Below, piece after piece: positions 1 to 8,268 of a stretch of DNA of 21,952 bases (the first letter of the stretch is position 1; every line of letters begins with the position of its first letter). Under the pieces are notes generated by a model that was not told the DNA's origin, made no database searches, and worked only from the letters and a program-made list of their open reading frames with translations. The position numbers were made by a program, and so were the translations under genes. The DNA lies in contig QCQS01000009.1 in the NCBI GenBank assembly GCA_003212115.1, positions 1 through 21,952 of the forward strand, read 5' to 3'. This DNA comes from Prochlorococcus sp. AG-455-E15 (GTDB taxonomy: Bacteria; Cyanobacteriota; Cyanobacteriia; PCC-6307; Cyanobiaceae).

Positions 1-39
1 TTAAATTTATCATTTTCTATTTTTGAATAATTAGATTTC

Positions 40-897
40 ATGAAAGTATTACCTGGTAAAACAACTTTAAATTGGTCAGAGTGCAAATCTTATGAGGATA
101 TATTGTTTCACAAATCAGATGAGGGAATTGCGAGAATTGCAATTAATCGGCCTGAAAAAAGAAATGCATTTAGACCACAAACTATAGATGAACTCATTGA
201 CGCATTTGATATCGTAAGAAATGATGAAACTATTGGCGTAGTTCTCTTTACAGGTGCTGGACCTGATAAGAAAGGCATTTATTCTTTTTGCTCTGGAGGT
301 GATCAGAGTGTAAGGGGTAAAAATGGGTATAAAAACGATGAAGGGAAGCAGAGATTAAATGTACTTGAACTTCAAAGATTAATAAGAAGTTTGCCTAAAG
401 TGGTTATTGCCTTAGTCCCCGGGTTTGCAATTGGAGGAGGACAGGTACTTCATTTAATTTGTGATCTCAGTATCGCCTCTGAAAATGCAATATTTGGTCA
501 AACAGGCCCAAGAGTTGGTAGTTTTGATGCCGGTTTTGGATCCAGTTATTTAGCAAGGCTTGTTGGTCAAAGAAAAGCAAAAGAAATTTGGTTTTTATGT
601 AGAAAATATAATTCCAAGGAAGCTCTTGAGATGGGCTTGATAAATGCAATTACAAAGATTGAAGAATTAGAAGCTGAGGGTGTAATCTGGGCAAGAGAGA
701 TTTTACGAAATAGTCCAACTGCTATTCGTATTCTTAAAGCTTCATTCAACGCGGAGAATGATGGGATTGCGGGTATTCAGGAATTATCTGGATATGCAAC
801 TCAATTATTCTATTCGACTGAAGAAGCCCAAGAAGGTAGAGATGCCTTTCTTGAAAAGCGTCCACCAGACTTCTCTGACTATAAGTGGACATCCTAG
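40..897 (+). CDS. menB: 1,4-dihydroxy-2-naphthoyl-CoA synthase (MenB)
   Basis: A 285-residue crotonase-fold enzyme that closes the ring of o-succinylbenzoyl-CoA to give 1,4-dihydroxy-2-naphthoyl-CoA. In cyanobacteria this leads to phylloquinone, the photosystem I electron acceptor. Visible family marks are RNAF at about 41-44 (CoA binding), CSGGDQSVRG at 84-93, the oxyanion-hole glycines in PGFAIGGGQ at 127-135, and QTGPRVGSFDAG at 154-165. The SGGDQ and GSFDAG signatures separate MenB from ordinary enoyl-CoA hydratases. The length is normal for the family. The ATG is chosen because the conserved N-terminal region follows at once; there is no clear Shine-Dalgarno sequence. It is followed after 36 bases by glgA on the same strand. 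Confidence 0.96.
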   Translation: MKVLPGKTTLNWSECKSYEDILFHKSDEGIARIAINRPEKRNAFRPQTIDELIDAFDIVRNDETIGVVLFTGAGPDKKGIYSFCSGGDQSVRGKNGYKNDEGKQRLNVLELQRLIRSLPKVVIALVPGFAIGGGQVLHLICDLSIASENAIFGQTGPRVGSFDAGFGSSYLARLVGQRKAKEIWFLCRKYNSKEALEMGLINAITKIEELEAEGVIWAREILRNSPTAIRILKASFNAENDGIAGIQELSGYATQLFYSTEEAQEGRDAFLEKRPPDFSDYKWTS

Positions 898-933
898 TTT
901 ATTTTTCAAAAGAACTTTTTTAAATAATTATCA

Positions 934-2391
934 ATGAGAATTCTTCTTGCAGCTGCTGAATGTGCTCCAATGATCAAAGTTGGAGGTATGGGAGATGTGG
1001 TTGGTTCTTTGCCTCCATCTTTGATAAAACTTGGTCACGATGTAAGGGTAATAATTCCAGGATATGGAAAATTGTGGAGTCTTTTAGAGGTTTCGAATGA
1101 ACCAGTCTTTAGAGCAAATACAATGGGTACTGATTTTGCCGTATATGAAGCAAAACATCCCATTCATAATTATGTGATTTATCTAGTGGGTCATCCAACA
1201 TTTGACTCTGACCAAATATACGGAGGCGAAAATGAGGATTGGCGCTTTACATTTTTTGCTAGTGCCACTGCAGAATTTGCCTGGAATTGTTGGAAACCTC
1301 AAGTTCTCCATTGCCATGATTGGCACACTGGAATGATTCCTGTATGGATGCATCAGGACCCCGAAATTAGTACTGTCTTCACAATTCATAATTTAAAATA
1401 TCAAGGCCCTTGGAGGTGGAAACTTGAAAAAATGACTTGGTGTCCTTGGTATATGCACGGAGACCACACAATGGCTGCGGCAATGTTATATGCAGATAGG
1501 GTTAATGCTGTTTCTCCGACTTATGCAGATGAGATTAAAACTCATGAATACGGGGAAAGCCTCGAAGGATTACTTAATTACATTTCAGGTAAATTAAGGG
1601 GGATTCTTAATGGCATAGATCTTGATGAATGGAATCCAGCCAAAGATCCAGTTTTACCAGCAAAATTCAGTATTAAGAATTTAGAAAATAGGCTAGAAAA
1701 TAAAAAAATTCTGCAGAGAGAAATGGGTCTCGAAGTTAATTCTAAAAAATATCTTTTAGGTATGGTCAGTAGGTTAGTTGATCAGAAAGGTGTTGACTTA
1801 CTTTTACAAGTTTCAAGAAGACTATTAGCCTATACAGATTCTCAAATTGCTGTTTTAGGTACTGGAGATAGATATTTAGAGTCTGGATTATGGCAATTGG
1901 CATTAGATTACCCAGGAAGATTCTCAGTATTTCTTACCTATGATGATTCTTTATCAAGGCTTATCTATGGTGGCTCAGATGCATTCTTAATGCCAAGTAG
2001 ATTTGAACCTTGTGGTATTAGTCAACTCCTAGCTATGAGATATGGCTCTATTCCTATAGTAAGGCGAGTTGGTGGTTTAGTTGATACAGTTTTACCTCAT
2101 GATCCAGAAAATAATAATGGTACGGGATTTTGCTTTGATCGCTTTGAACCTATAGATTTCTATACTTCTTTAGTAAGGTCATGGGAAGCCTTTAGGCATA
2201 AAGATAGTTGGGAATTACTGCAAAAAAGAGCCATGAGCCAAGAGTTTAGTTGGCAAAGATCAGCTCTTGAATACGAGGTTATGTACAAGGATGTTTGCGG
2301 AATAAAAGAACCATCGCCAGATGTTGCTGAAGTTGAAAAATTTTCTTACGGACAATCAGCTGATCCATCTTTAAAAAAAAGGATGACTTAA
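934..2391 (+). CDS. glgA: Glycogen synthase (ADP-glucose type)
   Basis: A 485-residue GT5 glycosyltransferase that adds glucose from ADP-glucose to growing alpha-1,4-glucan chains, building the cell's glycogen store. The N-terminal Rossmann domain begins with a K-x-G-G element (KVGGMGDVVG, residues 15-24), the ADP-glucose site typical of GlgA. HCHDWHTG follows at 126-133. The C-terminal domain has SRLVDQKG at 279-286 and the RFEPCGISQLLAMRYG block at 356-371, where the catalytic glutamate and nucleotide-sugar contacts lie. The length is normal for cyanobacterial GlgA. The stop lies only 7 bases before the murF start, so the two are probably co-transcribed, although their functions differ. Confidence 0.96.
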   Translation: MRILLAAAECAPMIKVGGMGDVVGSLPPSLIKLGHDVRVIIPGYGKLWSLLEVSNEPVFRANTMGTDFAVYEAKHPIHNYVIYLVGHPTFDSDQIYGGENEDWRFTFFASATAEFAWNCWKPQVLHCHDWHTGMIPVWMHQDPEISTVFTIHNLKYQGPWRWKLEKMTWCPWYMHGDHTMAAAMLYADRVNAVSPTYADEIKTHEYGESLEGLLNYISGKLRGILNGIDLDEWNPAKDPVLPAKFSIKNLENRLENKKILQREMGLEVNSKKYLLGMVSRLVDQKGVDLLLQVSRRLLAYTDSQIAVLGTGDRYLESGLWQLALDYPGRFSVFLTYDDSLSRLIYGGSDAFLMPSRFEPCGISQLLAMRYGSIPIVRRVGGLVDTVLPHDPENNNGTGFCFDRFEPIDFYTSLVRSWEAFRHKDSWELLQKRAMSQEFSWQRSALEYEVMYKDVCGIKEPSPDVAEVEKFSYGQSADPSLKKRMT

Positions 2392-2398
2392 TTTTTTA

Positions 2399-3772
2399 AT
2401 GGAATTCTCTTTATCAGAATTAAACAATGTTTTGGGGGATATTAGAAATCTGAGTGAGGGAGAAAGAGATTTTTTAAATTTCAAGAATATAAGTATTGAT
2501 AGTAGAACTTTATTAAAAAATGATCTTTTTATAGCTATCAAAGGTAAAAATTTTGACGGACATAGTTTTCTTCCAGAGGTTTTAAATCTAGGAGTTAAAT
2601 CTGTTGTAATTAAAAAAGGGATGCAGAGATTACTTCCTAGTGATTTTCCTTATTGGGTTGTAAATGACACAACAGAAGCATTTCAAAAATTAGCATTGCT
2701 AAAAAGAAAAAAATTAAAAATTCCTATTGTTGCAATAACTGGCTCAGTGGGTAAAACAACAACAAAAGAAATGGTTGGCGGAGTTTTAAATAAACTTGGA
2801 AGAATTAAATTATCTCATGCAAATTTCAATAATGAGATTGGAGTTGGTCTTTCTATTCTTGCTACAGATATGGAAGATAAAGTTTTAGTTCTTGAGATGG
2901 GGATGAGAGGTCTTGGACAGATCGAGAATTTATCTAAATATAGTGAACCCGATATTGCAGTTATTACAAACATTGGTACAGCTCATATTGGATTGTTAGG
3001 CTCAAAAAAAAATATTACTCAGGCAAAGTGCGAAATTAGTAAGTTCTTAAATCCAGAAGGAGTTGTAATAATTCCAGCGAATGATCCATTCCTAGAACAA
3101 ACTTTAAAAGAATTTTGGAAAGGTAGAGTGATAAAAGTAAAACTATTAAGTATAGAAAATCAAAAGGAGAGTTTTAAGAAAGATGATCATTTGCGGGGAT
3201 TTTATAATCCTTCGAATAAAACAATTTTAATTGAAGAAAATACCTTTAAAATTTCATTTGAGGGATTTCACAATGCTTCGAATTTCTTATTCGCTTATGC
3301 AGTTGCTAAAGAGCTAGGCATTGATTTTGCAAGTTTTAATAAATTTGATTTTGTAAGTTTAGGTGGAAGGAATAAAATTCTTAAATCAGTTAAAACAACA
3401 ATATATGATGAATCATATAATGCTTCACCAGAGTCAGTAAAAGCATGTATTAAAAACCTGCTTGAAAAACCTAGAAATAAATTTTTTATTTTTGGAAGTA
3501 TGCAAGAATTGGGAAAAGAATCTGAAAAATATCACAAAGAAATATTCAACTTGATAAATAATTCAGATATAGAAAAGTGTTTATTTATTTGCGATAAAGA
3601 AAATGAAAAAATTTACACCAATTATCTAAAAGATAAGAAAAAATTCTTAGTTTTTAATAATATTCAAGATGTACCTCAAGAGATTAACAAATCTACAAAA
3701 AAAGGTGATTCTATTCTTATAAAAGGGAGCAGATGTTGGCAACTTGAGAAAATTATTGAATTAATTAACTAG
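2399..3772 (+). CDS. murF: UDP-MurNAc-tripeptide--D-Ala-D-Ala ligase
   Basis: A 457-residue Mur ligase that uses ATP to join D-Ala-D-Ala to UDP-MurNAc-tripeptide, the last cytoplasmic step in making the peptidoglycan pentapeptide. The P-loop is GSVGKTTTKE at 115-124. The following EMGMRGLGQI (166-175) and NIGTAHIGLLGSKKNI (191-206) are characteristic of MurF rather than MurC, MurD or MurE. The N-terminal domain carries ISIDSRTLLKNDLFIAIKG at about 31-49, the substrate-binding domain of this ligase. It follows glgA by 7 bases and meets glmU tail to tail with one base between the stop codons, leaving no room for an ordinary terminator between them. Confidence 0.95.
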   Translation: MEFSLSELNNVLGDIRNLSEGERDFLNFKNISIDSRTLLKNDLFIAIKGKNFDGHSFLPEVLNLGVKSVVIKKGMQRLLPSDFPYWVVNDTTEAFQKLALLKRKKLKIPIVAITGSVGKTTTKEMVGGVLNKLGRIKLSHANFNNEIGVGLSILATDMEDKVLVLEMGMRGLGQIENLSKYSEPDIAVITNIGTAHIGLLGSKKNITQAKCEISKFLNPEGVVIIPANDPFLEQTLKEFWKGRVIKVKLLSIENQKESFKKDDHLRGFYNPSNKTILIEENTFKISFEGFHNASNFLFAYAVAKELGIDFASFNKFDFVSLGGRNKILKSVKTTIYDESYNASPESVKACIKNLLEKPRNKFFIFGSMQELGKESEKYHKEIFNLINNSDIEKCLFICDKENEKIYTNYLKDKKKFLVFNNIQDVPQEINKSTKKGDSILIKGSRCWQLEKIIELIN

Positions 3773-3773
3773 A

Positions 3774-5123
3774 TCAGGATTTCTTTTTTTCCCAATTCTC
3801 TATATTTACTTGCTTAGTTCTTGAGATCGCTAATGAATTATCTTTAGAGTCTTTTGTGATCACTGAACCAGCACCTGTTGTTACTGATTCCCCTAGATTA
3901 ATTGGGGCTACAAAAACTGTGTTTGCTCCAATACTGGAATTCTTACCAATTTTTGTTTGATGTTTTTTCTGTCCATCAAAATTTGCAGTAATAGTGCCTG
4001 CTCCAATATTTGTAGACCTTCCAATAATAGAATCACCAATATAACTTAGATGGTTTACTTTAGATTTTTCCTCTAGTTTACTATTTTTGATCTCAACAAA
4101 ATTACCTATTTTGCTATAGGAAGATATTTTGGAATTAGGTCTTATATGACTATATGGGCCAATTTTTATATGATCCATAATATGAGAATCATAAACAGTA
4201 GAGTTTGAAATTTCACATTGTAATCCCACATTAGAATTCTCAATAAAAGTATTTGGACCGATAATGCAATGACTATTTATTTTCGTATTTCCTCTTATAT
4301 GTGTATTAGCCTCTATGATTACATCCTTACCAATTTCAGCTTCTTCACTAATTGAACAACTTGCTTTATTTATAAAAGTTACACCATTAAGCATATGCTT
4401 TTCTTTAATTGAATTCTGAATACTTTCCTCGCACTCTGATAGTTGAATTCTGTTATTAATTCCTTGAAGCTCTCCATTATCCTCTACCTCGAGGCCTGAG
4501 GAATTTTTTAGCAAAGATACCGTATCTGTTAAGTAAATCTCTTTTTGATTATTATTGCTTTGTAAAGTATCAATTATTGCTGACAAGTTACCCCAGTTAA
4601 AGCAGTAAACACCTGCATTTATTAAAGGATTTTCTCTTTCTAGATCATTGCAATCTTTTTCTTCAACAATTCTCTCTATAAAATCATCCTTCAAAAAAAC
4701 TCTGCCATATCCATGAGGATTTGTTTTCTTTGTAGTAATTAAAGAAACATCAGCATTTTTTGAATCGTGTAAATACAAAAGTCTTTTTAACGTACTAGGC
4801 CTAATGAGGGGCACATCACCATTAAGTACCAAAAGTTTTCCTTTATGATTTTTTACTTCTCTACAAAGTACCTGAATAGCATGACCGGTTCCTGATTGAG
4901 GTTCTTGAACAACAAAATGGATTTTTTTATCGTTTTGGATTGAATTTTGTACTTCTTTTGATTTGTGTCCAGTAATTACGAAAATTTGATCAGGTTTTAA
5001 TGCCCAACATGAATCAATTACTCTTTGTAAAAGACTTTTTCCAGAAATTTTATGTAAAACTTTTGGCAACGAGCTTTCCATCCTAGTACCCTTGCCTGCC
5101 GCTAATATTGCAACACTTAGCAT
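3774..5123 (-). CDS. glmU: Bifunctional GlmU (UDP-GlcNAc synthesis)
   Basis: A 449-residue bifunctional enzyme. The C-terminal domain acetylates glucosamine-1-phosphate and the N-terminal domain transfers UMP to form UDP-GlcNAc, the first dedicated precursor of peptidoglycan. The nucleotidyltransferase part shows LAAGKGTRM (7-15), PKVLH (20-24), QEPQSGTGHA (73-82) and NGDVP (101-105). From about residue 250 the protein is made of hexapeptide repeats of the left-handed beta-helix, with NHLSYIGD and NIGAGTITANFDG in the acetyltransferase active-site region. The start is an ATG at 5123-5121. It lies 40 bases downstream of the mnmD-like gene on the same strand and is probably the last gene of an aroA-led operon. 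Confidence 0.96.
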   Translation of the reverse strand: MLSVAILAAGKGTRMESSLPKVLHKISGKSLLQRVIDSCWALKPDQIFVITGHKSKEVQNSIQNDKKIHFVVQEPQSGTGHAIQVLCREVKNHKGKLLVLNGDVPLIRPSTLKRLLYLHDSKNADVSLITTKKTNPHGYGRVFLKDDFIERIVEEKDCNDLERENPLINAGVYCFNWGNLSAIIDTLQSNNNQKEIYLTDTVSLLKNSSGLEVEDNGELQGINNRIQLSECEESIQNSIKEKHMLNGVTFINKASCSISEEAEIGKDVIIEANTHIRGNTKINSHCIIGPNTFIENSNVGLQCEISNSTVYDSHIMDHIKIGPYSHIRPNSKISSYSKIGNFVEIKNSKLEEKSKVNHLSYIGDSIIGRSTNIGAGTITANFDGQKKHQTKIGKNSSIGANTVFVAPINLGESVTTGAGSVITKDSKDNSLAISRTKQVNIENWEKKKS

Positions 5124-5163
5124 GTTTATTTTAAATCCTAATTTAAATCTAACTCTTAATGGA

Positions 5164-6054
5164 TTACTTCGTCATTCCCCACTTTTCTCTCCATTTTTTT
5201 GTCGACAATAAATTTGAAAATAATTGCTCATCTAATCTTCTCTTAATTATGTCTTCTTTAATTGAATTTAAATCTTGATCTCTATATGGAATGCTAGCTT
5301 TAGTTAAGAGATGTTCCTCTTCCATTAAAGATAACTTTTCAAAATTGAAATTAGGTTTCAATTTATTCTTATCAAATTTGGATATTGCGACAGTTCCCTG
5401 ACTCCAAAAAGTTTTGTTTTTAAAACTTGGCTTAATAGTAAAAATTTCTAATCCAAGATTTCTTAAAGTTTTTCTTACTGCTGCTGAAGAAGAATAAGTT
5501 ATTAAAAAACCCTGAGAATTAAGATTTTCTGTAACTTTAGATAAAAATTCAACTGTCCATACTTGTGGGCATTTTTGAGGAGAAAAACCATCTAAATAAA
5601 TGAGATCGAATTTTATAGATGAAGGAATAAAATTGATTTTTTCTCTAGCATCACCCCATAAAACACTGCACTTAAAAAATTGATCCTCAAAGTAATCTTT
5701 TCTGTAAAGTGATTCAAATATTGTTCTGACTTTTGGAGACCATAATTTTAAAAAAGATTCATTTCTAAGCGAATATTCAAGAGGCTTTTTATCAATCTCC
5801 AACGCATACAAATTTAAATACGATTTTTGTGTAATTAATTCATCTAGTAAAGAAGCGGAATTGTATCCTAAACCAAAACATATATCCAAAACATTAAGAG
5901 ATCTTCCCTTAAATCTTTGCAAATTAGAAGTAGCTATAAACTTCGACTTTGTTTCCTCCAATGCGCCCAATAAACTATGGAAGTTTTCTTGAAAAAAAAC
6001 ACTCCTTAAAGAGTAACTACCATCTTTAGTTAAAACTTCTATTAATTCAGACAA
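5164..6054 (-). CDS. Stand-alone MnmD-type tRNA methyltransferase
   Basis: A 296-residue SAM-dependent methyltransferase of the DUF752/MnmC methyltransferase family. Relatives convert 5-aminomethyl-(2-thio)uridine to the 5-methylaminomethyl form at the wobble base of some tRNAs. Motif I is VLDICFGLGYN at 55-65. The family hallmark is LDGFSPQKCPQVW at 154-166, equivalent to the DxFSPxxxPxxW signature. The FAD-dependent oxidase domain fused to it in E. coli MnmC is absent, so this is the stand-alone form. The start appears to be TTG at 6054-6052. The nearest upstream in-frame stop is that of aroA itself, 12 bases away, so no ATG start is possible upstream. Exact substrate in this organism is inferred. 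Confidence 0.8.
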   Translation of the reverse strand: MSELIEVLTKDGSYSLRSVFFQENFHSLLGALEETKSKFIATSNLQRFKGRSLNVLDICFGLGYNSASLLDELITQKSYLNLYALEIDKKPLEYSLRNESFLKLWSPKVRTIFESLYRKDYFEDQFFKCSVLWGDAREKINFIPSSIKFDLIYLDGFSPQKCPQVWTVEFLSKVTENLNSQGFLITYSSSAAVRKTLRNLGLEIFTIKPSFKNKTFWSQGTVAISKFDKNKLKPNFNFEKLSLMEEEHLLTKASIPYRDQDLNSIKEDIIKRRLDEQLFSNLLSTKKWREKWGMTK

Positions 6055-6066
6055 AAACTTTTTAGG

Positions 6067-7377
6067 CTAGTTAGTTAATTTGGCCAGCTCTTCCCAAAAA
6101 GTGGGATACGAGACGCTAGCTGCATCTGCTCTTTTGATTTTTGAGGTACCTTTGGCAAGAAGTGAAGCAATAGCAAGACTCATTGCTACTCGATGATCTG
6201 TCTCACTGTCTACTTCAGCAGAATGAAATTTTGATTGCCCATTAATAATTAACCCATCCTCTTTTTCTGTTATTTCAGCACCGAATTTTTGTAACTGTCG
6301 TGCCATGACTTTTAATCGATCTGTCTCCTTAACTCTTAATTCTTGTGCATCCTTAATTTCAGAAACTCCATTACAAAAACAGGCAGCCACAGTAAGGATA
6401 GGAATTTCATCTATAAGTTTTGGGAGAATATCTCCTTCAATAGTGAATGATCTTAAATTATTTGAAGTCTTTACTTTAATAGATCCAATAGGTTCACCTG
6501 CAATAGTCGATTTGTCTAAGATCTCATAATTACACCCCATTGAATCCATTACATTTATAATCCCTGTTCTAGTGGGATTTAGTCCGACATTCTGAATTAA
6601 AATCTCTGAATTTGGAACAATAGATGCTGCAATCATCCAAAAAGAAGCAGAGCTTATGTCCCCAGGAATCAATATTCTCTGGCCAATCAAGTTACCTCCT
6701 GACTTGATAACTATATTCCTTCCTAATTCTCCTCTGATACTTATGTCTGCTCCAAATGCTTTTAACATTCTTTCAGTATGATCTCTTGAAGATGCTGGTT
6801 CAATAACAGAAGTGGTTCCAGAAGCTTTGAGACCTGCCAATAAGATTGCAGATTTTACTTGAGCACTCGCTACAGGGGTACCTATAACACACCCTTTTAA
6901 TTGATTCCCATCAATTGAGATTGGAGCTTTGTTTCCTTTTTCTCTACCAAAAATTTTGCCACCCATCAATGATAACGGTTTACCCACTCTTCCCATTGGC
7001 CTTTCATTAAGGGAAATATCACCTGTTAAGATGAAATTCTTGCCTTCTTGACCGGCAAGTAACCCCATCAATAATCTCATGGTGGTTCCTGAATTCCCAC
7101 AATTTAGAATTTCTTTGGGCTCTTTCAATCCATCAAGACCCAATCCTGAAATCGTAAAAGGCTCATTTTTTTTTATTTCTGGTATATTTACACCTAACTT
7201 TCTAAGACAATCAGCAGTTGAAAGTGGATCTTCAGAATGTAAGAACCCCTCAATAGATGTCTCACCCTTAGCAATACTTCCTATTATTAAAGCTCTATGA
7301 GAAATAGATTTATCTCCAGGTACTTTTACTTTTCCTTTTAAATTTACTCCACCTTTTATTGTGCGGATATTATTCAT
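6067..7377 (-). CDS. aroA: EPSP synthase (3-phosphoshikimate 1-carboxyvinyltransferase)
   Basis: Joins shikimate-3-phosphate and phosphoenolpyruvate to make EPSP, the sixth step of the shikimate pathway to aromatic amino acids and quinones. Residues of the 436-residue form include PGDKSISHRA (20-29), the PEP-binding loop LNCGNSGTTMRL (91-102) and RPMGR (126-130); ELRVKETDRL lies in the C-terminal half. The frame is open back to a TTG at 7416, but I choose the ATG at 7377-7375. A promoter-like TATAAC on this strand (7426-7421) would start transcription near 7414, so the TTG would sit at or before the message start, and family similarity begins just after this ATG. First gene of the probable aroA-mnmD-glmU operon. 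Confidence 0.95.
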   Translation of the reverse strand: MNNIRTIKGGVNLKGKVKVPGDKSISHRALIIGSIAKGETSIEGFLHSEDPLSTADCLRKLGVNIPEIKKNEPFTISGLGLDGLKEPKEILNCGNSGTTMRLLMGLLAGQEGKNFILTGDISLNERPMGRVGKPLSLMGGKIFGREKGNKAPISIDGNQLKGCVIGTPVASAQVKSAILLAGLKASGTTSVIEPASSRDHTERMLKAFGADISIRGELGRNIVIKSGGNLIGQRILIPGDISSASFWMIAASIVPNSEILIQNVGLNPTRTGIINVMDSMGCNYEILDKSTIAGEPIGSIKVKTSNNLRSFTIEGDILPKLIDEIPILTVAACFCNGVSEIKDAQELRVKETDRLKVMARQLQKFGAEITEKEDGLIINGQSKFHSAEVDSETDHRVAMSLAIASLLAKGTSKIKRADAASVSYPTFWEELAKLTN

Positions 7378-7420
7378 TTTCAAATTAAATACTTGATAAG
7401 ATTTCTGTAAAAACAAATTA

Positions 7421-7426
7421 GTTATA
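7421..7426 (-). promoter_or_regulatory. Candidate -10 box for aroA operon
   Basis: On the minus strand TATAAC (7426 to 7421) lies in a very AT-rich stretch about 44 bases upstream of the chosen aroA ATG. It would place the transcript start near 7414 and give a leader of roughly 37 bases. No convincing -35 element is seen. Inferred from sequence only. Confidence 0.4.
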
Positions 7427-7481
7427 TATTATCAATAAGTTTGTTTTTTAAAAAAAATAATCAAATTAAGTAACTGTTTTC

Positions 7482-7487
7482 TATAAT
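7482..7487 (+). promoter_or_regulatory. Candidate -10 box (TATAAT) for comB
   Basis: A perfect TATAAT in the aroA-comB divergent gap, 22 bases before the proposed comB initiator. It predicts a transcript start near 7494 and a leader of about 16 bases that still contains the AGGA ribosome binding site at 7499-7502. There is no good -35 match at normal spacing. A start near 7494 would exclude any comB initiator further upstream. Confidence 0.55.
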
Positions 7488-7498
7488 AAATTAAGAAA

Positions 7499-7502
7499 AG
7501 GA
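7499..7502 (+). promoter_or_regulatory. Ribosome binding site deciding the comB start
   Basis: AGGA within AAAAGGAT. The spacer to an ATT at 7510 is 7 bases, which is optimal. It is 4 bases to the ATT at 7507 and only 1 base to the CTG at 7504. This spacing is the reason for preferring ATT 7510 as the initiator of comB. Confidence 0.55.
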
Positions 7503-7509
7503 TCTGATT

Positions 7510-8238
7510 ATTAATCTTACTTATTATCACGTTGCAAAGGATGTCCCTGAAAATAGTCCAGACATTGCAGTTGTCATTGATGTTTTAAGAGCTACAACCA
7601 CAATTTCTTGGGCTTTAAAAAATGGAGCTGATTCAATTCAGGTTTTTGCAGATTTAGATTTATTAAAAGAATCTGCAATTAAATGGCAAGCAGAAAAAAG
7701 ACTAATGCTTGGAGAGAGAGGCGGAAAGAAGATTGAGGGCTTCGATTTAGGTAATTCTCCTTTATCAGTTACAAAAAAAGTTGTTAATGGTAAAAGACTA
7801 TTCATGAGCACTACTAATGGGACTAAATCATTGCAAAAAGTTCAAAATGCCAAACATTTATTTGCTATGGGTCTCCCAAATAGGAAAGCAGTGGCAGAAA
7901 AAATTATTTCATTAAAAGGTGAAAATGTTTTAATACTCGGTAGTGGTTGGGAAGGGTCTTATTCACTTGAGGATTCTTTAGCTGCTGGTGCTTTGGCCTC
8001 ATACATTAAACAGAACTGTGGTTTCGAAATTAATATTCTGAATGACGAACTACAGGCTGCTTTAGCACTTTGGGATGTCTGGAAAAATGATATTCTGAAA
8101 TGTTTAAAAACAGCAACCCATGGCAAAAGATTGACAAGTCTTGGAGATTATGAGGATGATTTTAAATGTTGCTCTGAACTTGATTGCTTAGATATTGTTC
8201 CGGCTCAAGTTGAAAGAGGTGTGATTCGTGCCTCATGA
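7510..8238 (+). CDS. comB: ComB-like 2-phosphosulfolactate phosphatase, ATT start
   Basis: A 242-residue protein of the ComB family, named for the enzyme that removes phosphate from 2-phosphosulfolactate in archaeal coenzyme M synthesis. Cyanobacteria lack that pathway, so the physiological substrate here is unclear. The conserved IDVLRATTTI lies at about 23-32, followed by GERGGKKIEGFDLGNSP from 68 and STTNGT near 100. The conserved N-terminal block lies upstream of the first ATG (7705, residue 66), and no ATG, GTG or TTG exists between the in-frame stop at 7492-7494 and 7705. The gene must therefore use CTG 7504, ATT 7507 or ATT 7510. I choose ATT 7510 from its ribosome-binding-site spacing. 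It is divergent from aroA and followed by the nitrilase gene. Confidence 0.88.
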   Translation: MNLTYYHVAKDVPENSPDIAVVIDVLRATTTISWALKNGADSIQVFADLDLLKESAIKWQAEKRLMLGERGGKKIEGFDLGNSPLSVTKKVVNGKRLFMSTTNGTKSLQKVQNAKHLFAMGLPNRKAVAEKIISLKGENVLILGSGWEGSYSLEDSLAAGALASYIKQNCGFEINILNDELQAALALWDVWKNDILKCLKTATHGKRLTSLGDYEDDFKCCSELDCLDIVPAQVERGVIRAS

Positions 8239-8256
8239 TTTACGAATTTGTTCATT

Positions 8257-8261
8257 AGGAG
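8257..8261 (+). promoter_or_regulatory. Ribosome binding site deciding the amidohydrolase start
   Basis: A strong AGGAG, 7 bases before a TTG at 8269. This favours TTG 8269 over the earlier in-frame TTG at 8248, which would put the site inside the coding region. Confidence 0.75.
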
Positions 8262-8268
8262 TAAAGTC

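Noticed and set aside
1..30. Possible 3' end of an upstream gene (such as menD) ending in TAA at 28-30
   Set aside because: Nine codons are too few to tell a gene end from chance in such AT-rich sequence.
7378..7416. Longer aroA starting at TTG 7416
   Set aside because: The added 13 residues lie before the family's conserved start and near the predicted transcript start; the ATG at 7377 fits better.
8248..8268. Longer amidohydrolase starting at TTG 8248
   Set aside because: It would place the strong AGGAG (8257-8261) inside the gene; TTG 8269 has ideal spacing from it.
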